A stretch of 47,946 nt of DNA, taken from the NCBI GenBank assembly GCA_045804265.1, contig JBJMNK010000062.1, forward strand, positions 1 through 47,946, given 5' to 3'. Positions 32,718 to 41,291 of this stretch are shown one piece after another. Made by a program: the position numbers and the translations under genes. Numbering within the stretch: the stretch's first letter is position 1; each line of letters starts with the position of its first letter. The notes under the pieces were generated by a model, which was given only the letters and a program-made list of their open reading frames with translations, did not search any database and had not been told where the DNA came from. Origin of the DNA: JABFXC01 sp045804265 (GTDB taxonomy: Bacteria; Gemmatimonadota; Gemmatimonadetes; Gemmatimonadales; Gemmatimonadaceae).

Positions 32718-33470
32718 TTCGTCCGCGATCACCGTGTACGCAAACGCGCAGGCGACGACGAATACGATGTCGTACGCGGCGAGCAGCTTGAGCCAGCCGA
32801 TCGTTTCGTTCACCGGTCGTCCCCCCATCAGCCGCGCGGTCGCCTGCGCGGCGGCGGTAACCACGGGGACGAAGAACGGCAGCGCGAGCACCGGGAGCAG
32901 CAGCTCCGATGCGCGCGTGCTCGTCGTCATCGCGCCGAAGAGCGTGCCGACGGCGACGAGCCCGATCCCGGCGAGCAGCGCGATTCCGCCAAGCGGAAGA
33001 ATCACCCGCGCGATCTCGAGGTTGTAGACGACGAGCGCCGCCGGAATCGACACCAGCTGCACGAGCAGCACGAGCGCGAGGTTGCCGATCGCCTTGCCCG
33101 CATAGATCGACGCGCGCGGGATCGGCGCGCCAAGCAGCGCATCCATCGCGCGGTCCGGCTGCTCGACCCCGAAGGCGCGATGGAGACCGAGCAGTCCGGA
33201 AAAGGTGAAGATCACCCAGAGCAGTCCCGGCGCGAGGTCGATCGCCGCGACCGCGGTAGGGTCCCAGGCGAAGTTGAAGATCACGATCGCGAGCAGTGAG
33301 AGCGCGAGCGCCGCGAGCAGTGCGGTTCGCGTCCGCAGCTCGACGATCATGTCCTTCCGCGCGATCAGCCACGCGGCGGCAATGAACGACGGAGGCATGT
33401 GCGCGCGATGCTCGAGCGTCGTCGCGTCGTCCGCCGCGGCCGCGGATCCGGTGACGAGATCGGCGCTCAC
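32715..33470 (-). CDS. ccmB: Heme exporter protein CcmB
   Basis: The 251-residue membrane subunit of the CcmABC complex has six hydrophobic helices. It shows the family stretch ARKDMIVELRTRTALLAALA (about 37-56), then SGLLGLHRAFGVEQPDRAMD and LVSIPAALVVYNLE. The CcmA ATPase drives it in releasing holo-CcmE. The N-terminus carries about 28 extra polar residues before the family start. The GTG start overlaps the ccmA stop (GTGA on the minus strand), so translation is coupled. A methionine at residue 25 (MPPSFIAAAW) is an alternative start. Confidence 0.92.
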   Translation of the reverse strand: MSADLVTGSAAAADDATTLEHRAHMPPSFIAAAWLIARKDMIVELRTRTALLAALALSLLAIVIFNFAWDPTAVAAIDLAPGLLWVIFTFSGLLGLHRAFGVEQPDRAMDALLGAPIPRASIYAGKAIGNLALVLLVQLVSIPAALVVYNLEIARVILPLGGIALLAGIGLVAVGTLFGAMTTSTRASELLLPVLALPFFVPVVTAAAQATARLMGGRPVNETIGWLKLLAAYDIVFVVACAFAYTVIADE

Positions 33471-34171
33471 GTGGCGACCGTCTCGCGGTAGCGGCTGACG
33501 AAGGCCTCCGGCTCGCCGCTCGCGATCCTCGGCTCGTGTAGCACGACCATTCCGCGTCGCATGACCGCGACGTGTGTCGCGAGCGCGAGTCCTTCGCGCA
33601 CGTCGTGCGTGACGAGCAGCAGCGCCGCGCCCTCGCGGGCGAGCTGCGCCAGCGTTGCGGCGAGCGTCGTCGATCCGGCATCATCGAGTCCGGTGAACGG
33701 CTCGTCGAGCAGCAGAATGCGCGGCGAATGAACGAGCGCCCTGGCGACGGTGACCCGCTGCTGCATCCCGCGCGAGAGTGCGCGCACCGGTGTGTCGGCG
33801 CGGTCGGCGATCGCGAGCCGGCCGAGCGCAGCGCGCGCCGCCGACGTCGCGTCAGGCACGCCGTGCAGTCGCGCGGCGAACTCCACGTTCTCGAGCGCCG
33901 TCAGCGCCGGGTAGAGCATCGTCTGGTGCGAGATCAACCCGACCGCCGCGCGGGCAGCGGCGCCGCCCGGGAGCGCGACGCCGTCTACCTTCGCTTCGCC
34001 GGACGTCGGGCGGAGGAGTCCCGCGAGGAGGCGGAGCAGCGTCGTCTTGCCGGCGCCGTTAGGCCCGAAGAGGGCGAGGCACTCGCCGGCGCCGATCGCG
34101 AGGGTCACGCGGTCGACCGCGCGACGCGTCCCGAACGACCGCGACAGCGACGCGGCCTCTACGAGTGGCAC
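33467..34171 (-). CDS. ccmA: Cytochrome c biogenesis ATP-binding protein CcmA
   Basis: The 234-residue ABC ATPase shows Walker A GPNGAGKTTLLRLLAGL (about 36-52), signature LSRGMQQRVTVARALVH, Walker B ILLLDEPFTGLDDA and switch LVTHDVREGL. The RGMQQR form of the signature is typical of CcmA. The genes ccmA-ccmB-ccmC-ccmD run in order on the minus strand, followed by cobA-hemD and hemC, so heme supply and cytochrome c maturation look co-expressed. CcmE, CcmF, CcmG and CcmH are not in the window. Confidence 0.93.
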   Translation of the reverse strand: MPLVEAASLSRSFGTRRAVDRVTLAIGAGECLALFGPNGAGKTTLLRLLAGLLRPTSGEAKVDGVALPGGAAARAAVGLISHQTMLYPALTALENVEFAARLHGVPDATSAARAALGRLAIADRADTPVRALSRGMQQRVTVARALVHSPRILLLDEPFTGLDDAGSTTLAATLAQLAREGAALLLVTHDVREGLALATHVAVMRRGMVVLHEPRIASGEPEAFVSRYRETVAT

Positions 34172-34275
34172 GTGATGCCGCGCGGGATCGATGTCTGCGG
34201 GCCGGACATGCGCCCAAGGTTAGCGGGGGCGACCCTCTTTGGCCATTGCCGCCGAGAGGAGAAGCAGGGGGGAAA

Positions 34276-34368
34276 AGCAGTAGGCGGCAGGCGCGTTCGC
34301 AGTGCGTCGAAGCGTCGTCGCCTCGACCATGGCCACTGCTACTTGTCGCCTGCCGCCTACACACTGCC
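34276..34368. repeat. Inverted repeat with AGTAGGCGGCAGGCG words
   Basis: The left arm (AGCAGTAGGCGGCAGGCG, about 34276-34293) pairs with CGCCTGCCGCCTAC (about 34347-34360) and following bases. Outer words GCAGGGG and CCCCTGCC (about 34264 and 34373) extend the pairing. It fills the 213-bp gap between the STAS gene and ccmA and may end STAS transcription. The words resemble those at 25465 and 43404. Confidence 0.65.
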
Positions 34369-34384
34369 AATCCCCTGCCAGGGA

Positions 34385-34861
34385 TCAGCCTTCGAATTCG
34401 AACAGGTGTTCGAGCTTGGTCAGCAGGAGGAGATACCGGACCTGCTGCGCCGCACCGACGATGCGCATCCGGATGCCGAGCTCCTTCGCCTTCTTCTGCA
34501 CGACCACGAGGATGCCGAGTCCACTGGCGTCCATCTCGGTGGTGTGCGACATGTCGAGCGCGAACTCCTGGACCGACTGCATTGCGGCGCGGTCGAGATA
34601 CGAGAGCGCATCCTTCCGGAACTGCGCGCGAGTGTCCGCGACGAGTCGATCCGGTGCAACGATCGACGGTGCGACCGGCTCGGCGAGCAGCTCTTCGTTC
34701 GCCTTCGGATTCTGCGGAGCGCCGCCGACGAGGCGGAGGTGCTTGCGATCAGCACTGCGGACTCCGTTGACCGGCGCGGCCGGCTGGGGAATCGACGCGA
34801 GCTGCTGTGTTTCTGATGCGATGTGCCGACGGCTCACCTTCGGCAACCGGACGATCTCCAT
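34385..34861 (-). CDS. STAS-domain protein (anti-anti-sigma factor type)
   Basis: The 158-residue protein has a C-terminal STAS domain (about 70-155) with the phosphorylatable-serine region EMDASGLGILVVVQKKAKEL. The domain continues MRIVGAAQQVRYLLLLTKL. This class (SpoIIAA/RsbV-like) binds anti-sigma or switch kinases. Residues 1-70 are a polar, probably disordered extension beginning MEIVRLPKVSRRHIA, longer than in typical single-domain members. The ATG at 34861 has AGGAG eight bases upstream, which fixes the start against a further in-frame ATG at 34945. No serine kinase, phosphatase or sigma factor is adjacent. Confidence 0.82.
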   Translation of the reverse strand: MEIVRLPKVSRRHIASETQQLASIPQPAAPVNGVRSADRKHLRLVGGAPQNPKANEELLAEPVAPSIVAPDRLVADTRAQFRKDALSYLDRAAMQSVQEFALDMSHTTEMDASGLGILVVVQKKAKELGIRMRIVGAAQQVRYLLLLTKLEHLFEFEG

Positions 34862-35664
34862 ATAGAGACTCCTGGCTTTGCGTCCCCGCCTCACGACGGG
34901 TTTGCGGTATCGGGTGACCTGCTGGGGATCAGTTGTGCCCGACACTAAAGCGAACGCCGTGCCAGTGGATTCGCGGTTTGAACGTGTTGTGGTTCAATGG
35001 GTTAGGTGGCGGTGTACAGATACCTGACGGTGTATGAGTCTTGAGTAATGCGGAAACAATGGCGGACGGCGAGACGCTTGATGCACAAAAACTTGACAGT
35101 CCGAATTCATCGGAAGTCCTGACTGAACTGCGACGAGGGACAAGGGAGGACGAGGGACGAGGAGGTCGACGAGGGACGACGAATCCACCGTCGCCTCAGG
35201 CGACGAGCGGGACGAGGGACATGGGACAAGGGGAGGTCCAACAAGGGACAAGGGATGAGGAAGTGGCGCCGTTAATCCGTGGTCCACGTTACGAGGGACG
35301 AGGGGGCATGAGGGACGAGGAACGAAGGGAATTGCGCGCCTGCGTCCGCTTGTTCGCTCTGCCTCATGTGCCGAGGGAGCGGAACGAGCGACAAGCGATG
35401 CTCCTCTTTCGCGTCTCCCATGTTGCTCATCCCTCGTACTCCCTGATCCCTCGTACTTCCTCGTTCCTCGTAGCGCGGAACAAGGACGCGCCCCGATTTC
35501 CTTGTCCCTGGTCCCTCGTGCTTCCACGTCCCTCATAACGCGTAACTACGATTAACGGCGCCACTTCCTGGTCCCATGTCCCCCGTTGCAACTCCCCCAC
35601 GTCCCATGTTCCTTGTCAGCGTGCGGCCTTAGGCCGCCGCGCCTCCCTCGTCCCTCATCCTGCC
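34862..35664. repeat. 803-bp divergent gap with GGGACAAGG-family element, copy 3
   Basis: About 34862-35108 is plain upstream sequence of the STAS gene with no gene I can support. From about 35110 to 35660 the gap is GGGACGAGG/CCTCGTCCC words. The shared core (GAAGTGGCGCCGTTAATC type) is at about 35259-35300 and inverted at about 35528-35570. The small hairpin CGTCGCCTcAGGCGACG lies near 35190, and a GCGGCCTtAGGCCGC-like hairpin lies near 35622-35640. Unlike copies 1 and 2, this copy lies between divergent genes and abuts the metallo-hydrolase start. Confidence 0.8.
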
Positions 35665-36585
35665 TTGTCGAAGCAGCTTGCCCCTGATCTGTTCCTTCTC
35701 GACCTCCACTTTCAGCGCACGCCGAATGTCATCGCGGCGTACCTGATTACCGGTCCTGATGGTCATACGCTGATCGAGACTGGTCCGGGCTCGACGCTCG
35801 CCGCGCTCGAGCGGGGGATCGCCGCGACTGGCGCGCGACTCGAGGACGTCACGCAGCTGCTCGTCACGCACATTCATCTCGATCACGCCGGCGCCGCGGG
35901 TACGCTGCTGCGGCGGCTGCCTGACGCGCGACTGTTCGTGCACCCGCTCGGCGCGCCGCACATGATCGATCCATCGAAGCTGCTCGCCAGCGCCACGCGC
36001 ATCTACGGCGACGACATGGATCGGCTCTGGGGAGCGTTCGAGCCGGCGCCGGCTGATCGGGTCGTGATCCTCGACGACGACGCCGAGCTCCGCGCCGGAG
36101 CGCGCACACTCCGCGCGCTGCACACCCCGGGGCACGCCTCGCATCACATCGCGTTCGTCGACCCCAAAGACCGGACCGCGTTCACTGGAGACGTCGCGGG
36201 GGTCAGGCTTGGTGCGGTACCCTACGTCCGTCCGCCGACGCCGCCGCCGGACATCGACATCGACGCCTGGCACCGCAGTGCGCAGCGCCTCAGAGCGTTA
36301 GGCCTTCGCGCCCTCGACCTCACGCACTTCGGTCGCATCACCGACGCTGCCAATCATCTCGACACCCTCATGCGCAATCTCGACGACTGGGTTGCGTGGA
36401 CCGCGGAGCGCCTCCGCCGCGGCGAGGACCCGGCCGTGATCGCCGATGAGCTGGTCCGGAAGGGTGAAATCGACGTCATTCGCGCCGGCGGCTCCGCCCG
36501 CGACGCCGCCGCCTACGAGCTGGCCACGCCGTCGCGCATGAGCGTCGACGGGATCGCGAGGTACATCCGAAAATCCCGCCGTTAG
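35665..36585 (+). CDS. Metallo-beta-lactamase-fold hydrolase
   Basis: The 306-residue protein has an N-terminal MBL fold (about 1-215) with the metal motif THIHLDHAG (His-x-His-x-Asp-His, about 69-75). Further ligand regions are HTPGHASHHIAF and FTGDVAG. The C-terminal region (about 220-306) is helical (LRRGEDPAVIADELVRKGE). Glyoxalase II-like, lactonase and thioesterase activities are all possible. The TTG start is the first codon after the repeat element; no Shine-Dalgarno is obvious, so the 5' end is uncertain by a few codons. The stop TAG is part of a CGTTAGGC octamer. Confidence 0.83.
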   Translation: MSKQLAPDLFLLDLHFQRTPNVIAAYLITGPDGHTLIETGPGSTLAALERGIAATGARLEDVTQLLVTHIHLDHAGAAGTLLRRLPDARLFVHPLGAPHMIDPSKLLASATRIYGDDMDRLWGAFEPAPADRVVILDDDAELRAGARTLRALHTPGHASHHIAFVDPKDRTAFTGDVAGVRLGAVPYVRPPTPPPDIDIDAWHRSAQRLRALGLRALDLTHFGRITDAANHLDTLMRNLDDWVAWTAERLRRGEDPAVIADELVRKGEIDVIRAGGSARDAAAYELATPSRMSVDGIARYIRKSRR

Positions 36586-36600
36586 GCAGACGCAGGGACG

Positions 36601-36915
36601 CGGGGCCTGCGAAACAGCGGAGGACGGAACGGGAGAAAGCCGGGCGAGCGACAGGACGCGGTGGGCGAAACCACTTCAGGGGGTCAGAGCCCTTGAGATG
36701 ACGCGAGCGTCACTTCAAGGGGTCAGAGCAGTTGAACGGCGGTGATGCCGGCGCGCAAAAGATGTCGCACGCAGCACGCCCCGCCGTTACTCTGCCCCGC
36801 CGCCTAACGCTGTCGCAGTGCCGCCGTGGCAGTTCAGTTTCGCCCCCCTCGACCGCGCCCTTTCGCCCACCTGGCTTTCTCCCGATCCACGGCCCCGCTG
36901 TTTCGCAGGGCCCCA
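36601..36915. repeat. Long inverted repeat enclosing duplicated GGGGTCAGAGC words
   Basis: The left arm (about 36601-36671, GGGCCTGCGAAACAGCGG..GGGAGAAAGCC..GGTGGGCGAAA) is the imperfect complement of the right arm (about 36835-36915). The loop contains two direct copies of CACTTCARGGGGTCAGAGC (36672-36690 and 36711-36729). It fills most of the 344-bp convergent gap between the metallo-hydrolase and MFS genes. No gene is supported in the gap. The GGGGTCAGAGC word resembles dispersed intergenic repeats seen in other bacteria. Confidence 0.75.
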
Positions 36916-36929
36916 TCGCCGTTTCCCCC

Positions 36930-38597
36930 TCACCCCGTAGTCAACTCGTTCTCTCTCGTCTCCTTCACGAACAGCGCCCCGATCACCACGGTCAGCCCGG
37001 CCACGATCACCGGGTACCAGAGCCCCGAGTAGATGTCACCTGTGGATGCGACGATCGCGAACGCGATCGGCGGGAGAAAGCCGCCGAACCAGCCGTTGGC
37101 GATGTGGTAAGGCAGCGACATCGACGTGTAGCGGATGCGGGTCGGAAACATCTCGACCAGCATCGCCGCGATCGGACCGTAGACCATCGTCACGTAGAGC
37201 ACGAGGATCCACAGCAGCAGGACGACCATCGGCTTGTTGATCCGCGCCGGGTCGGCCTTTGCCGGGTACCCAGCGGACTTGAGCTGCGATGACAGCGTCG
37301 AGTCGAATGCCGCCGCTCGCGCCTTCGCATCAGGAGCCTTCGCATCGTACGACGCGATCGGCGCTGCGCCACCGATCCTGATCGCGGCGGCGGTACCGGT
37401 CGGCGCGGCGACGTTCTCGTACGGGACGCCGGCCTTCACCAGCGCCGCCTTGGCGACGTCGCAGCTCGAGGTGAACTTCGATGTCCCGGCGGGATTGAAC
37501 TGCACGCGGCACTCGGCGGGATCAGCCGTCACGGTGACCGGAGCCGCGGACTGCGCACTGGCGAGCGCGGGGTTGGTATAGTGCGTGATCGCGCGGAAGA
37601 TCGGGAAGTACGTCAGCGCAGCAAGCGCGCATCCGGCGAGGATGATCGGCTTCCGGCCGACGCGGTCCGACCATGCGCCGAACACGAGGAAGAACGGCGT
37701 GGCGAGCAGCAGTGCGAGCGCGATGAGGATGTTCGCCGTCTGCGCGTCGACCTTGAGGATCTGCTGCAGGAAGAAGAGCGCGTAGAACTGCCCCGCGTAC
37801 CACACCACGGCCTGCCCCATCGCGACGCCGAAGAGTGCGAGCAGCACGACCCGGAGGTTCGCCCATTGGGCGAACGATTCACGCAGCGGCGCCTTCGACC
37901 CGCGACCCTCCTCCTTCATCGCCTTGAACAGCGGCGACTCGTTGAGCTTGAGCCGGATCCAGACCGACACTGCGAGCAGCACCAGCGACACGAGGAACGG
38001 GATGCGCCACCCCCACGCGTCGAACTTCTCCGTCCCGAGCGCAATGCGGCATCCCATGATGACGAGCAGCGAGAGGAACAGGCCTAACGTTGCGGTCGTC
38101 TGGATCCACGACGTGTAGGCGCCCCTTCGCCCGTGCGGCGCGTGCTCGGCAACGTAGGTGGCCGCCCCGCCGTACTCGCCACCGAGCGCAAGTCCCTGGA
38201 GCAGGCGCGCGACGATCAGGATCACCGGCGCCGCGAGGCCGATCTGCTTGTACGTCGGCAGGATGCCGACGACGAACGTCGACAATCCCATGATCAGGAT
38301 CGTGACGAGGAACGTGTACTTGCGGCCGACGATGTCGCCGATGCGACCGAAGAACAGCGCGCCGAACGGGCGCACCGCGAACCCCGCGGCGAAGGCGAGC
38401 AGGGCGAAGATGAACGCCGCCGTCGGGTTCACGCCGGAGAAGAATTGCTTGCTGATCACCGCCGCGAGCGACCCGTAGAGATAGAAGTCGTACCACTCGA
38501 AGACGGTGCCGAGCGAGGATGCGAAGATCACTCGCCGGATCTCGTCGGCGGTCAGCTCGCGAGGTGTCGTGCTGGTGGGGGCGACAGGTTGCGACAT
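36930..38597 (-). CDS. MFS transporter of the metabolite:H+ symporter (ProP/ShiA-like) type
   Basis: The 555-residue twelve-helix carrier has SSLGTVFEWYDFYLYGSLAA in helix 1 (about 27-46). The MFS motif GRIGDIVGRKYTFL follows helix 2, RLLQGLALGGEYGGAATYVA lies in helix 4 and SDRVGRKP in the mid-loop. Members move organic acids, osmolytes or aromatic compounds with protons. A polar insertion of ~115 residues with two cysteines (AECRVQF and TSSCDVAK, about 375-480) lies between the late helices and lengthens the protein beyond the usual ~440. The ATG at 38597 has GGGAGA upstream. It is divergent from acs, so an organic acid such as acetate is a reasonable but untested substrate. Confidence 0.88.
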   Translation of the reverse strand: MSQPVAPTSTTPRELTADEIRRVIFASSLGTVFEWYDFYLYGSLAAVISKQFFSGVNPTAAFIFALLAFAAGFAVRPFGALFFGRIGDIVGRKYTFLVTILIMGLSTFVVGILPTYKQIGLAAPVILIVARLLQGLALGGEYGGAATYVAEHAPHGRRGAYTSWIQTTATLGLFLSLLVIMGCRIALGTEKFDAWGWRIPFLVSLVLLAVSVWIRLKLNESPLFKAMKEEGRGSKAPLRESFAQWANLRVVLLALFGVAMGQAVVWYAGQFYALFFLQQILKVDAQTANILIALALLLATPFFLVFGAWSDRVGRKPIILAGCALAALTYFPIFRAITHYTNPALASAQSAAPVTVTADPAECRVQFNPAGTSKFTSSCDVAKAALVKAGVPYENVAAPTGTAAAIRIGGAAPIASYDAKAPDAKARAAAFDSTLSSQLKSAGYPAKADPARINKPMVVLLLWILVLYVTMVYGPIAAMLVEMFPTRIRYTSMSLPYHIANGWFGGFLPPIAFAIVASTGDIYSGLWYPVIVAGLTVVIGALFVKETRENELTTG

Positions 38598-38835
38598 TTC
38601 TCTCCCGGGCGAGAATGCACCGCGCGGCGTGCACATCTGCAGGCGCGCAGGCGCGAAGATGCCGCGGCGCCGAGGCAAGTCAAGCACGACGCGTGGGTCA
38701 TCGCGTCGTGAGCGCGCGCGGCCTTGCCCACGCCGCTGCCTCCCTGCACCATTCGGAGTCCGGGCGACTACGCCCGAGTCCCGCGCCGCCGCACGCGCCG
38801 CTCCGCCCCGGCCCGCCCATCTCACCTGCCAGGTC

Positions 38836-40800
38836 ATGAACGATATCGACGTCCTGCTGACCGAGAACCGGAAGTTCGCCCCCGATGCCGCGTTCCGCCG
38901 CGCTGCCCACCTCTCGAGCCGCGAACTGTTCGACTACGCGTCCGGTGACCCGGTCGGCTATTGGGAGGCGATGGCTCGCGAGCTCTCGTGGTCGAAGCCG
39001 TGGACGAAGGCGCTCGAGTGGACGCCGCCGCACGTGAAGTGGTTCGTCGGTGGACAGCTCAACGCCGCCTACAACTGCGTCGACCGGCACGTCGCTGGCC
39101 CACGACGCAACAAGGCGGCGCTGGTCTGGGAGGGCGAACCGGGCGACCGGCGCACGCTGACGTACTGGGATCTCTACATCGAGGTCCAGAAGTGCGCCAA
39201 CATGCTCGCATCGTTAGGCGTGACCAAGGGCGATCGCGTCGTGATCTACCTGCCGCTCATTCCCGAGGCGGCGATCGCGATGCTCGGCTGCGCGCGGATC
39301 GGCGCGATCCACTCGGTGATCTTCGGCGGCTTCTCGCCGGACTCGGTGCGCGACCGCGTCAACGACGCGCAGGCCAAGGTCGTCATAACGGCGGACGCCG
39401 GCTACCGGCGCGGCCAGGTGGTCCCGCTCAAGCGCAACGTCGACAAGGCGCTCGAGGATTGTCCGTCGGTCGAGAAGGTGATCGTCGTCAGGCGGCGACC
39501 GGGCGCCGAGGGTGACGAGGCGTTCGGAACGATTCAGGAAGGGCGCGACCTCTGGTGGCACCGCCTGATGGCGCGCGCGCCGTCGAAGCACACGCCGGTG
39601 CCGATGGATTCCGAGGACGTGCTCTACATCCTCTACACGTCAGGCACCACCGGCAAGCCGAAGGGGATCGTCCACACGACCGGCGGCTATCTCACCGGCG
39701 TGGCGACGACGACGAAGTACGTCTTCGACCTCAAGGAGGACGACGTCTTCTGGTGCACCGCCGACGTCGGCTGGGTGACGGGACATTCGTACCTCGTGTA
39801 CGGACCGTTAGCTAACGGTGCGACGTGCGTGATGTACGAGGGTGCGCCCGACTGGCCGGAGAAAGATCGCTTCTGGGACATCTGCGAGCGTCACGGCGTG
39901 ACGATCCTCTACACCGCGCCGACCGCCATCCGCGCCTTCATGAAGTGGGGCGACCAGCACCCGAAGAAGCACGATCTCTCGCGCCTCCGCCTCCTCGGCT
40001 CGGTCGGTGAGCCGATCAACCCCGAGGCCTGGATGTGGTATCGCGAGGTGATCGGTGGTGGACGCTGCCCGATCGTCGACACGTGGTGGCAGACCGAGAC
40101 CGGCGCGATCGTGATCTCGCCGCTGCCGGGCGTGACCGAGACCAAGCCTGGAAGCGCGACGTTCCCGCTGCCCGGGTACAGTGCGGAGCTGGTCAACAAC
40201 GACGGGACGATCATGAAGACGGGCGGCGGACTGCTGGCGATGACGAAGCCATGGCCGTCGATGTTGCGCACGATCTGGAACGACGACAAGCGATACGTCG
40301 ACACCTATTTCTCGAAGTGGCCCGCCCATCCGAACTACTACTTCGCCGGCGACGGCGCCAAGCGCGACGACGACGGCTACTTCTGGATCCTCGGCCGGGT
40401 GGACGATGTGCTCAACGTCGCCGGCCACCGGATCGGGACGATGGAAGTCGAGTCGGCGCTGGTCGAGCATCCCGCGGTGGCCGAGGCGGCGGTCGTCGGA
40501 CGGGCGCACGAGCTGAAGGGGCAGGCACTCGCTGCCTTCGTCACGCTCCGCGAGGGGCGGCATGCGAATGCCGAGCTGCGCGACGAGCTGCGTGAGTTCG
40601 TCGCCGAGAAGATCGGCGCCATCGCGCGTCCTGACGACATCCTCTTCAGCGCCGACCTGCCGAAGACGCGCTCGGGGAAGATCATGCGCCGGCTGCTCCG
40701 CGACATCGCCGAGGGTCGAGCGTTAGGCGACACGACGACGCTCGCCGACCCGAACGTCGTCGCCAGCCTGAAGGAGCAGTACGAAGCACAGGAGAGCTGA
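38836..40800 (+). CDS. acs: Acetyl-CoA synthetase (AMP-forming)
   Basis: The 654-residue adenylate-forming ligase activates acetate to acetyl-CoA via acetyl-AMP. The P-loop is YILYTSGTTGKPKGIVHT (about 265-282). Acs-specific stretches are WWQTETGAIVISPLPG and GRVDDVLNVAGHRIGTMEVE. The C-terminal catalytic lysine lies in LPKTRSGKIMRRLLRD (about 614-629), the classical site of regulatory lysine acetylation. The N-terminus matches Acs well from the ATG at 38836. A longer upstream in-frame extension crosses the divergent promoter region and is rejected. A GNAT acetyltransferase follows 13 bp downstream. Confidence 0.96.
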   Translation: MNDIDVLLTENRKFAPDAAFRRAAHLSSRELFDYASGDPVGYWEAMARELSWSKPWTKALEWTPPHVKWFVGGQLNAAYNCVDRHVAGPRRNKAALVWEGEPGDRRTLTYWDLYIEVQKCANMLASLGVTKGDRVVIYLPLIPEAAIAMLGCARIGAIHSVIFGGFSPDSVRDRVNDAQAKVVITADAGYRRGQVVPLKRNVDKALEDCPSVEKVIVVRRRPGAEGDEAFGTIQEGRDLWWHRLMARAPSKHTPVPMDSEDVLYILYTSGTTGKPKGIVHTTGGYLTGVATTTKYVFDLKEDDVFWCTADVGWVTGHSYLVYGPLANGATCVMYEGAPDWPEKDRFWDICERHGVTILYTAPTAIRAFMKWGDQHPKKHDLSRLRLLGSVGEPINPEAWMWYREVIGGGRCPIVDTWWQTETGAIVISPLPGVTETKPGSATFPLPGYSAELVNNDGTIMKTGGGLLAMTKPWPSMLRTIWNDDKRYVDTYFSKWPAHPNYYFAGDGAKRDDDGYFWILGRVDDVLNVAGHRIGTMEVESALVEHPAVAEAAVVGRAHELKGQALAAFVTLREGRHANAELRDELREFVAEKIGAIARPDDILFSADLPKTRSGKIMRRLLRDIAEGRALGDTTTLADPNVVASLKEQYEAQES

Positions 40801-40813
40801 TTAGCTTTCGGCC

Positions 40814-41272
40814 ATGGCAGAGAAGACCTCGAAAGCACCGATCACCGTGCGCGCCGCGACCGGGCGCGACGCGATCGCTGTCCGCGCGTTGATCGACCTG
40901 TATGTCCCGAGCGGCGTGCTCCTCCCGCGCAGCGAGGACTTCGTCGCGACGTACGCGCACAACTTCGTCGTTGCCGAGGCGCCGGGCGAGGGGATCGTCG
41001 GCTGCGCGTACCTCGACGAGTACTCGCCGAGCATCGCCGAGCTGCGCTCGCTGGCGGTCGCCCCTGACTGGCAGGGCGCCGGCGTCGGTCGCGCGCTGGT
41101 GCACGGGATCGAGGCACTGGCCCGCACGCGCGAGTATGCGATCCTCTTCGCCGTGAGCAACGACGAAGCGTACTTCAAGCGTTATGGCTTCGAGCGGCGC
41201 GAGATCCCGGAGCTGGATCGCGAGCGGAGTGAGGTCAGCCGGTACAAGGGAGTGTACGCGAAGGAGCTGTGA
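40814..41272 (+). CDS. GNAT-family N-acetyltransferase (ArgA/amino-acid acetyltransferase-like)
   Basis: The 152-residue single GNAT domain has a VRAATGRDAIAVRALIDLYV N-terminal stretch with SGVLLPRSEDF. The acetyl-CoA-binding motif is SLAVAPDWQGAGVGRALVHG (about 77-96), and the C-terminal part is VSNDEAYFKRYGFERREIPE. The N-terminal pattern resembles stand-alone N-acetylglutamate synthases. Its position 13 bp after acs on the same strand also fits an Acs lysine acetyltransferase, as in systems where a GNAT is paired with acetyl-CoA synthetase. Sequence alone does not decide. The start is an ATG 14 bp after the acs stop. Confidence 0.83.
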   Translation: MAEKTSKAPITVRAATGRDAIAVRALIDLYVPSGVLLPRSEDFVATYAHNFVVAEAPGEGIVGCAYLDEYSPSIAELRSLAVAPDWQGAGVGRALVHGIEALARTREYAILFAVSNDEAYFKRYGFERREIPELDRERSEVSRYKGVYAKEL

Positions 41273-41291
41273 GTTCGGCGCGCCTCCTCAG

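Noticed and set aside
35093..35130. TTGACA box as a sigma-70 promoter upstream of copy 3
   Set aside because: No acceptable -10 hexamer follows at 16-18 bp, so I do not call a promoter.
35041..35538. 165- and 180-codon ORFs across repeat copy 3
   Set aside because: Same repeat artefact; the composition is unlike any real gene in the window.
36672..36729. Insertion sequence ends around the duplicated GGGGTCAGAGC words
   Set aside because: There is no transposase or target duplication. The words are direct repeats inside a hairpin loop.
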